Positions 1-5,701 of a DNA stretch of 5,701 nt are shown piece by piece. How positions within the stretch are numbered: the first letter of the stretch is position 1; every line of letters begins with the position of its first letter. Both the position numbers and the translations under genes were made by a program. Below the pieces are notes generated by a model. That model made no database searches. It saw only the letters and a list, made by a program, of their open reading frames with translations, and had not been told where the DNA came from. Source of the DNA: Flavobacterium sp. (lineage in GTDB: Bacteria > Bacteroidota > Bacteroidia > Flavobacteriales > Flavobacteriaceae); assembly GCA_030152225.1 (NCBI GenBank), contig JASLHL010000154.1:1-5701 (forward strand), given 5' to 3'.

Positions 1-2
1 TA

Positions 3-38
3 GATATAAAAGCGTTACAACAACATAATAGTTTATAA
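3..38 (+). CDS. Possible 3' end of an unidentified upstream gene
   Basis: One frame is open from the window edge and reads DIKALQQHNSL before a TAA at 36-38. That stop lies two bases before the secG start, a spacing typical of genes in one operon. The other two forward frames stop at 1-3 and 26-28, so each could also end a gene. Only 11 codons are visible, so the product cannot be identified. No promoter for secG is visible in these 40 bases, which fits secG being co-transcribed with something upstream. Confidence 0.3.
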   Translation, partial: DIKALQQHNSL

Positions 39-40
39 GC

Positions 41-430
41 ATGAACACATTTACAGTATTTTTAGTATTGATTGCTATCGTATGTTTTTTATTAATTGTG
101 GTTATTATGGTACAAAATCCTAAAGGTGGAGGTTTAGACTCCTCTTTCGGAGGATCTACTGTAGCAGGAGGTGTAAAAAACACGAATGACTTCTTAGATA
201 AGAGTACTTGGACATTAGGAGCGGTGTTAATCATCTTAATCTTAACGTCAAGCATTAGCTTTAGCGGTGGTGCGATGGGTGATTCTAAACTTTTAGATCC
301 TAATGCAGAAATGCCAGTACCAGTACAGCAAGAGCTTGTTCCTGCATCACAAGAAGACAATACACAAGCTACAGGAACTGAAGCTCCAGCTACAAGCGAA
401 ACTTCAACACCTGAAACTACACAAGAATAA
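41..430 (+). CDS. secG: Preprotein translocase subunit SecG
   Basis: SecG is the small accessory subunit of the SecYEG channel in the inner membrane, where it assists SecA-driven export. The 129-residue protein has the expected two-helix layout. A hydrophobic segment lies at about residues 4-24 and a second at about 57-75. The conserved loop between them, QNPKGGGLDSSFGG (25-38), is the family's best signature. After the second helix there is a tail of about 50 residues rich in Pro, Thr, Glu and Gln (76-129) that looks disordered; it makes the protein somewhat longer than the E. coli protein of about 110 residues. The start at 41 is the only ATG that precedes the first helix. There is no Shine-Dalgarno sequence, which is usual in Bacteroidota. 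An intrinsic terminator follows 21 bases after the stop, so secG probably ends its own transcript instead of running fully into groESL. Confidence 0.95.
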   Translation: MNTFTVFLVLIAIVCFLLIVVIMVQNPKGGGLDSSFGGSTVAGGVKNTNDFLDKSTWTLGAVLIILILTSSISFSGGAMGDSKLLDPNAEMPVPVQQELVPASQEDNTQATGTEAPATSETSTPETTQE

Positions 431-451
431 GAAAGTAAAAACTTTGAATAT

Positions 452-484
452 AAAATGCCAGCTGTCAAGTTGGCATTTTTTTTT
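452..484 (+). terminator. Rho-independent terminator after secG
   Basis: A 12-bp stem pairs 452-463 with 468-479, with one G-U wobble (461/470), and closes on a GTCA tetraloop (464-467). A run of nine T (476-484) overlaps and follows the 3' arm. Stem plus T tract is the textbook intrinsic terminator layout. It lies between secG and groES and implies that groES needs its own promoter. Confidence 0.88.
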
Positions 485-507
485 GCCATTAGCTGTCAAT
501 ACAAGGT

Positions 508-523
508 TTGGCACACTTTATGA
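508..523 (+). promoter_or_regulatory. Sigma-54-like (-24/-12) promoter candidate for groESL
   Basis: TTGGCAC at 508-514 matches the whole -24 element of the sigma-54 (RpoN) consensus. Twelve bases from its first G (510) to the next key G (522) gives the correct GG-to-G spacing. The -12 part reads ATGA (520-523) instead of TTGC, so it keeps the T and G but not the C. A start site would fall near 535, leaving a leader of about 46 bases before the groES ATG at 581. I see no TAnnTTTG element of the housekeeping Bacteroidota type in 485-580, which leaves this as the best promoter candidate. The match is imperfect, so the call is tentative. Confidence 0.4.
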
Positions 524-580
524 CTATTTTATTGCGTTTAGATTAAATATAAATAATTCAATTTTATAAACTATAATACT

Positions 581-856
581 ATGGCATTAAACATTAAACC
601 ACTTGCAGATAGAGTTCTTATTGAACCTCAACCAGCAGAAACAAAAACTGCTTCTGGTATTTTTATTCCTGATACAGCGAAAGAAAAACCACAAAAAGGA
701 ACAGTAGTCGCTGTAGGAAATGGAACAAAAGACCACAACATGACCGTACAAGTAGGCGATACAGTCCTATATGGTAAATATGCAGGAACAGAGCTAAAAT
801 TGGAAGGTAAAGATTACCTAATCATGCGTGAAGATGACATTTTAGCGATTGTTTAA
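581..856 (+). CDS. groES: Co-chaperonin GroES (Hsp10)
   Basis: GroES forms the seven-membered cap that closes the GroEL chamber during ATP-driven protein folding in the cytoplasm. The 91-residue protein is within the usual size range for bacterial Hsp10. The N-terminal [11 protein letters not shown] (6-16) is the conserved signature region. It is followed by the mobile loop (about 17-32) with SGIFIP (25-30); the hydrophobic IFI tripeptide (27-29) is the part that docks on the GroEL apical domain. The remaining beta-barrel strands ([34 protein letters not shown]) are intact. The AT-rich leader has no Shine-Dalgarno sequence. groEL starts 38 bases downstream with no terminator in between, so the two genes form the standard groESL operon. 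I see no CIRCE operator upstream. Confidence 0.97.
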   Translation: MALNIKPLADRVLIEPQPAETKTASGIFIPDTAKEKPQKGTVVAVGNGTKDHNMTVQVGDTVLYGKYAGTELKLEGKDYLIMREDDILAIV

Positions 857-891
857 TAAATTGAATCGATAACAAAGAAAAACAAGACTAG

Positions 892-2523
<1,632 letters not shown>

Positions 2524-2546
2524 TAAAATCGCACATTTTATAGTTG

Positions 2547-2581
2547 AGTGGCTTGGATGTAATGTTCAAGCCACTTTTTTT
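2547..2581 (+). terminator. Rho-independent terminator after groEL
   Basis: Nine perfect pairs join 2547-2555 to 2567-2575. Three more pairs (two of them G-U wobbles) extend the stem to 12 bp with a five-base loop at 2559-2563. A run of seven T (2575-2581) follows. It begins 23 bases after the groEL stop codon and would end the groESL message. Confidence 0.88.
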
Positions 2582-2600
2582 GAACGCTTAGGAACAAAAA

Positions 2601-2638
2601 CATAAAAAGCCAAAGGAAAATTCCTTTGGCTTTTTATG
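2601..2638. terminator. Bidirectional terminator between convergent groEL and rpe
   Basis: A 17-bp perfect inverted repeat pairs 2601-2617 with 2622-2638 around a four-base loop. The core of the stem is AAGCCAAAGGA with TCCTTTGGCTT. Each arm ends with five A (2604-2608) or five T (2631-2635), so transcripts from either strand form a GC-containing hairpin followed by a U tract. It lies 36 bases beyond the rpe stop codon, and is the only terminator I see for rpe. For groEL it would be a back-up behind the first terminator. Confidence 0.85.
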
Positions 2639-2673
2639 TAACTATACGAGTCGAATGTCATTCGCCTCACAAA

Positions 2674-3342
2674 CTAGTTGGAAGTAATCTCTTTTAATTG
2701 CGCAATTGTTGCTTTTGGATCCGTCGACTTAAATACAAAATTTCCTGCTACTAAAGCTTCTGCACCTGCATCAACCAAAGCTTTTGCGTTTTTGTCATTG
2801 ACTCCTCCGTCGATTTCAATGATCGTCTTCGCTCCTTTGGCGTCGATCATTGCTTTCAACCTGCGTACTTTGTCATAGGTATTCTCAATAAAGCTTTGTC
2901 CTCCAAAACCAGGATTCACGCTCATAATCAACACCAAATCCAAATCTTGAATAATATCCTCTAGAACCGAAACTGGCGTATGTGGATTCAAAGCAACACC
3001 TGCTTGCATGCCTTCCGCTTTAATCGCTTGAATGGTACGATGTAAATGGGTACAAGCTTCATAGTGTACGGTTAAGATATCCGCGCCCAATTCTTTAAAG
3101 GTTTTGATGTAACGATCAGGGTCTACAATCATCAAATGCACATCTAACACTTTATTTGCGCTTCTGTGCTTGTTAATTGCCTCCAAAACGGGCATCCCAA
3201 ACGAAATATTTGGTACGAAAACACCGTCCATGATATCGATGTGAAACCACTCTGCTTGACTGTCGTTCATCATTTCGATGTCGCGTTGTAGATTAGCAAA
3301 ATCCGCTGCCAAAACTGATGGCGCAATCTTAATATTTTTCAT
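2674..3342 (-). CDS. rpe: Ribulose-phosphate 3-epimerase
   Basis: Rpe interconverts D-ribulose 5-phosphate and D-xylulose 5-phosphate in the non-oxidative pentose phosphate pathway. The protein is a cytoplasmic metal-dependent TIM barrel. With the start at 3342 it has 222 residues, as expected for the family. It opens with KIAPSVLAADFANL (5-18). The metal-binding residues are visible as H34 and D36 in FHIDIMDG, H69 in DVHLMI and D178 in EIDGGV; D36 and D178 also serve as the acid/base pair. The phosphate and loop region MSVNPGFGGQSF (140-151) and the C-terminal VAGNFVF (198-204) are intact. An ATG 39 bases further upstream (3381) is in frame but would add a non-conserved MRFFLSLYK stretch and lies inside the lipB terminator, so I reject it. 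The gene probably has its own promoter (-7 element at 3361-3368). Confidence 0.96.
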   Translation of the reverse strand: MKNIKIAPSVLAADFANLQRDIEMMNDSQAEWFHIDIMDGVFVPNISFGMPVLEAINKHRSANKVLDVHLMIVDPDRYIKTFKELGADILTVHYEACTHLHRTIQAIKAEGMQAGVALNPHTPVSVLEDIIQDLDLVLIMSVNPGFGGQSFIENTYDKVRRLKAMIDAKGAKTIIEIDGGVNDKNAKALVDAGAEALVAGNFVFKSTDPKATIAQLKEITSN

Positions 3343-3360
3343 ACTCTTGTGTTGTTTGTA

Positions 3361-3368
3361 CAAAGATA
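3361..3368 (-). promoter_or_regulatory. Candidate -7 element for rpe
   Basis: Read on the minus strand this is TATCTTTG, a perfect match to the Bacteroidota housekeeping -7 consensus TAnnTTTG. Its 3' end is 18 bases before the rpe ATG, giving a short leader of perhaps 10-14 bases. At the expected distance upstream I see no good TTG-type -33 element. Its first T is also the last base of the T run of the lipB terminator. Confidence 0.55.
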
Positions 3369-3403
3369 AAAAAAATCTCAAGAGGAATGTCCACTTGAGA
3401 TTT
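3368..3403 (-). terminator. Rho-independent terminator after lipB
   Basis: Ten perfect pairs join 3373-3382 to 3394-3403. After one A-A mismatch, three more pairs are possible (3384-3386 with 3390-3392). On the minus strand the stem runs into eight T (3375 down to 3368). It starts 11 bases beyond the lipB stop codon. There is no matching T tract for the plus strand, so it should act on lipB transcripts. Confidence 0.82.
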
Positions 3404-3414
3404 CATAACTTGTT

Positions 3415-4122
3415 TTATTGTGCTTTTATTGTCGCTTCAAAAAGTTCAGCAAAGTACTTGATAATTTTTGCGCGTACTTCGTCTTCATCTACATGATCCA
3501 CTCCAAGTTCCACATGTAAAGAGGTTACCCCTTTTCCGCGAATCCCACAGGGAATAATATTGTCAAAATATCCGAGGTCAGAATTGACATTTAAGGCAAA
3601 ACCATGCATGGTTACCCAACGCGAAGCCCGTACTCCCATTGCACAAATCTTTCTAGCAAAAGGAGTTCCCGCATCAAGCCAAACCCCTGTTTCCCCTTCA
3701 CTTCTGCCCGATTCAATACCATAATCTTTTAATACGAGGATCATCGTCTCCTCCAACAAACGCAAGTACTTGTGGATATCTGTAAAGAAATTTTCTAAAT
3801 CTAAGATCGGATATCCTACAATTTGTCCAGGTCCGTGGTATGTAATATCTCCCCCTCTATTAATTTTGTAAAAAGTAGCTCCCTTTTCTTTTAATTGCAC
3901 CTCATTTAGCAACAAGTTTTCCATATGTCCGCTTTTTCCTAAGGTATAGACATGGGGATGTTCTACAAATAAAAAGTAATTCGGTGTTAGTTCTTCTGTT
4001 TCCTCTCGTCTATTTTTAATTTTAATATCTAAAACAGACTGAAAAAGTTCTTCTTGATACGTCCATGTATCGTTATAATCTTTTTCTCCTAAATCAATTA
4101 GCGTTACTTCTTTATTCATCAT
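3415..4122 (-). CDS. lipB: Octanoyltransferase LipB
   Basis: LipB moves the octanoyl group from octanoyl-ACP to a lysine on lipoyl domains (pyruvate and 2-oxoglutarate dehydrogenase E2, GcvH), the first step of endogenous lipoate attachment. LipA then inserts sulfur. The 235-residue protein shows the family signature RGGDITYHGPGQIVGYP (89-105). The catalytic lysine is K158 in RKICAMGVR, and the catalytic cysteine is C192 in IIPCGIRGKGVTSL. The conserved TMHGFALNVN (171-180) lies between them. It begins with two adjacent ATG codons (4122 and 4119), and either could be the start. The preceding Pmp3/YqaE gene ends 8 bases upstream, so both are probably on one transcript. A strong terminator follows the stop. 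LipA is not in this window. Confidence 0.96.
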   Translation of the reverse strand: MMNKEVTLIDLGEKDYNDTWTYQEELFQSVLDIKIKNRREETEELTPNYFLFVEHPHVYTLGKSGHMENLLLNEVQLKEKGATFYKINRGGDITYHGPGQIVGYPILDLENFFTDIHKYLRLLEETMILVLKDYGIESGRSEGETGVWLDAGTPFARKICAMGVRASRWVTMHGFALNVNSDLGYFDNIIPCGIRGKGVTSLHVELGVDHVDEDEVRAKIIKYFAELFEATIKAQ

Positions 4123-4130
4123 TTTAAAGC

Positions 4131-4295
4131 TTAACGGTTATATTTTGGATTATTGAGAATAACTAAAGCACCAATCACCCCAGGAATCCATCCCGCAAGG
4201 GTCAATAACAATACAATCAATATCGATCCACATCCTTTATCATATACAGCGATAGGAGGAAAAATAATCGATAGAATAACTCTCCAAATACTCAT
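4131..4295 (-). CDS. Pmp3/YqaE family small membrane protein
   Basis: This is a 54-residue, very hydrophobic protein of the Pmp3 (UPF0057, YqaE) family. It has two membrane helices, at about residues 3-17 and 25-48. The family hallmarks are visible: IIFPPIAVYDKGCG (10-23) and LLLTLAGWIPGVIGAL (29-44). Pmp3 in yeast affects membrane potential and salt tolerance; the bacterial role is not well established, so no specific function is assigned. The frame is open upstream to an ATG at 4367, which would add 24 residues. I chose 4295 because MSIWRVILSI matches the usual family N-terminus and length. It overlaps nothing, and its stop is 8 bases from the lipB start. Confidence 0.88.
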   Translation of the reverse strand: MSIWRVILSIIFPPIAVYDKGCGSILIVLLLTLAGWIPGVIGALVILNNPKYNR

Positions 4296-4390
4296 AATCA
4301 CCAATTTATAAAAGACAAATTTCGTCATTTTTTTAGGAATAACTTCTATAAATTCAGTTAAAGCCACATCAAGAATCCCTACTAAAGCAT

Positions 4391-4429
4391 CAAATGACTA
4401 ATTAACTGACATTTGGCTAGATACAAATG
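4391..4429. repeat. Three CAAATG/CATTTG half-sites in the divergent intergenic region
   Basis: CAAATG occurs at 4391-4396 and 4424-4429, with its inverse CATTTG at 4410-4415 between them. The middle copy can therefore pair with either neighbour (spacers of 13 and 8 bases). The arms are only six bases in AT-rich DNA, so this may be chance. It lies just upstream of the lysS -7 element, where an operator could sit. Confidence 0.25.
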
Positions 4430-4451
4430 CCCCTAATTTTTAAAGATTAAC

Positions 4452-4459
4452 TATATTTG
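4452..4459 (+). promoter_or_regulatory. Candidate -7 element for lysS
   Basis: TATATTTG matches the Bacteroidota -7 consensus TAnnTTTG exactly and lies 34 bases before the lysS ATG. A start site would fall around 4464-4467, leaving a leader of about 28 bases. No clear TTG-type -33 element is visible at the expected 19-21 base spacing. I see no T-box or lysine riboswitch structure in the leader, which is too short for either. Confidence 0.6.
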
Positions 4460-4493
4460 CACTTTATAAATTAATTCATAATTCACAATTATT

Positions 4494-5701
4494 ATGCAAC
4501 TTTCAGAACAAGAAATCATCAGAAGAGAGAAGCTCGCAAAATTGCAAGAGCTTGGTGTGAATCCTTATCCTGCTAACTTATTTCCGGTTAACCATACTTC
4601 CAAGCAGATAAAGAACGGTTTTGAAGAAGGTAAGAAGGTAATTGTGGCAGGGAGATTAATGTCTTCCCGTATTCAAGGAAAAGCTTCTTTTGCAACGATT
4701 CAAGATAGCGAAGGAAAAATCCAACTATACATCAACCGAGATGAACTTTGTCCAGGTGAGAACAAAGATCTATATAACGAAGTCTACAAAAAACTAATTG
4801 ACCTAGGGGATATCATCGGTATCGAAGGGGAGTTATTTACCACACAAGTAGGAGAAAAAACCGTTCGTGTAAAAGGACTTTCCCTATTGAGTAAATCACT
4901 ACGCCCATTACCGTTACCTAAAACTGATGCCGAAGGAAATACCTTTGACGCCTTTACTGATCCAGAATTGCGTTACAGAATGCGTTATGTAGATTTAGTT
5001 GTTAACCCTTCAATCAAGGAAACGTTTATTAAACGCACGAAATTATTTAACGCGATGCGTCAGTTCTTCAACGAATCTGGCTATATGGAGGTTGAAACAC
5101 CTGTATTACAGTCTATCCCTGGTGGAGCTGCTGCACGTCCGTTCATGACTCATCACAATGCGCTGGACATTCCATTATATTTGCGTATCGCCAACGAATT
5201 GTACTTAAAACGCTTAATCGTAGGTGGTTTTGATGGCGTTTATGAGTTTGCTAAAAACTTCCGTAACGAAGGAATGGATCGTACGCATAACCCTGAATTT
5301 ACCGTAATGGAAATCTATGTAGCCTACAAAGACTACAACTGGATGATGGACTTCACAGAGCGCTTATTAGAGCATTGTGCGATTGCAGTAAACGGTTCTT
5401 CTAAAGCTATTTTTGGTGAACACGAGATTGACTTTAAAGCACCATACAAGCGCATCACCATGGCAGACTCTATTAAAGAGTTTACTGGTTTTGACATCAC
5501 AGGTAAATCAGAGGACGAAATTCGCCAAGCTGCTTTAGGTATGGGAATTCCCGTAGATGAAACGATGGGGAAAGGAAAACTGATTGACGAGATTTTCGGT
5601 GAAAAATGTGAAGGAAATTATATCCAACCCACGTTTATCACAGATTATCCAAAAGAGATGTCACCTTTAACTAAAGCACATCGCGATAATCCTGAATTAA
5701 C
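4494..5701 (+). CDS. lysS: Lysyl-tRNA synthetase, class II (3' end outside the window)
   Basis: LysS charges tRNA-Lys with lysine using ATP. The 402 codons visible are open to the window edge. The N-terminal segment LSEQEIIRREKLAKL is followed by the anticodon-binding OB fold (about 48-135, including VAGRLMSSRIQGKASFATIQ). The bridge DPELRYRMRYVDL (156-168) is typical of bacterial LysRS. Class II motif 1 spans about 172-206 (ends METP-like as YMEVETPVLQ). GGAAARPF (210-217) and RIANELYLKRL (231-241) line the active site. Motif 2 is FRNEGMDRTHNPEFTVME (256-273), with the ATP-contacting R257 and E259. Motif 3 (GxGxGxDR) and the C-terminus are missing only because the window ends. It is transcribed divergently from the Pmp3/YqaE-lipB pair. 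Confidence 0.97.
   Translation, partial: MQLSEQEIIRREKLAKLQELGVNPYPANLFPVNHTSKQIKNGFEEGKKVIVAGRLMSSRIQGKASFATIQDSEGKIQLYINRDELCPGENKDLYNEVYKKLIDLGDIIGIEGELFTTQVGEKTVRVKGLSLLSKSLRPLPLPKTDAEGNTFDAFTDPELRYRMRYVDLVVNPSIKETFIKRTKLFNAMRQFFNESGYMEVETPVLQSIPGGAAARPFMTHHNALDIPLYLRIANELYLKRLIVGGFDGVYEFAKNFRNEGMDRTHNPEFTVMEIYVAYKDYNWMMDFTERLLEHCAIAVNGSSKAIFGEHEIDFKAPYKRITMADSIKEFTGFDITGKSEDEIRQAALGMGIPVDETMGKGKLIDEIFGEKCEGNYIQPTFITDYPKEMSPLTKAHRDNPEL

Noticed and set aside
303..569. 88-codon open frame overlapping secG
   Set aside because: It is a shifted frame of the secG tail, is Lys/Gln/Leu-rich from repetitive codons, and runs through the secG terminator.
485..580. CIRCE (HrcA) operator upstream of groES
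   Set aside because: No TTAGCACTC-N9-GAGTGCTAA-like inverted repeat is present; the closest string, TTAGCTGTC at 489-497, lacks a matching second arm.
3343..3381. Longer rpe with start at 3381
   Set aside because: The added 13 residues match nothing in the family, and the codons would lie in the lipB terminator and the rpe -7 element. The start at 3342 gives the normal KIAPSVLAADF N-terminus.
2678..3496. Plus-strand open frames opposite rpe and lipB (2678-2878 and 3278-3496)
   Set aside because: Antisense shadows of well-supported genes; the second also crosses the lipB terminator.
4460..4493. T-box or lysine riboswitch ahead of lysS
   Set aside because: The leader after the -7 element is only about 28 bases, without stable hairpins, far too short for either.
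4494..5701. Truncated lysS as a pseudogene
   Set aside because: The frame is open and conserved up to the final base; the missing motif 3 region is simply beyond the window.

Overview
The window looks like a chromosomal housekeeping segment from a Bacteroidota bacterium, most likely Flavobacteriaceae (Flavobacterium or Myroides type). This rests on four things: AT-rich DNA, start codons without convincing Shine-Dalgarno sequences, promoter -7 elements of the Bacteroidota TAnnTTTG type, and protein sequences and gene order (secG-groES-groEL; lysS divergent from a Pmp3/YqaE gene and lipB) that I recall from flavobacteria. The genus is an inference.

Layout. Bases 1-38 may hold the last codons of an upstream gene. 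secG (41-430, +) encodes the small translocon subunit and ends at a strong intrinsic terminator (452-484). A roughly 95-base leader then carries a sigma-54-like promoter candidate (508-523) before groES (581-856, +) and groEL (895-2523, +), the chaperonin operon. Two terminators follow. The first (2547-2581) serves groEL. The second (2601-2638) is a 17-bp near-perfect palindrome that can also stop transcription from the opposite side, where rpe (2674-3342, -) ends. rpe is separated from lipB (3415-4119 or 4122, -) by a compact element in which the lipB terminator runs directly into a TATCTTTG -7 hexamer-like element for rpe. lipB lies 8 bases downstream of a 54-residue Pmp3/YqaE membrane protein gene (4131-4295, -), so those two form an operon. 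A 198-base divergent intergenic region follows, with a perfect -7 element for lysS. lysS (4494 to the window end, +) is cut off at the right edge before class II motif 3.

The genes work in separate core processes: protein export (SecG), protein folding (GroES/GroEL), the pentose phosphate pathway (Rpe), lipoate attachment (LipB) and lysine tRNA charging (LysS). I see no mobile element, CRISPR array, tRNA, rRNA or riboswitch. I did not find an undescribed system. The points worth a second look are regulatory: the sigma-54-like site before groES, the fused terminator/promoter between lipB and rpe, and the terminator 'echo' upstream of groES.
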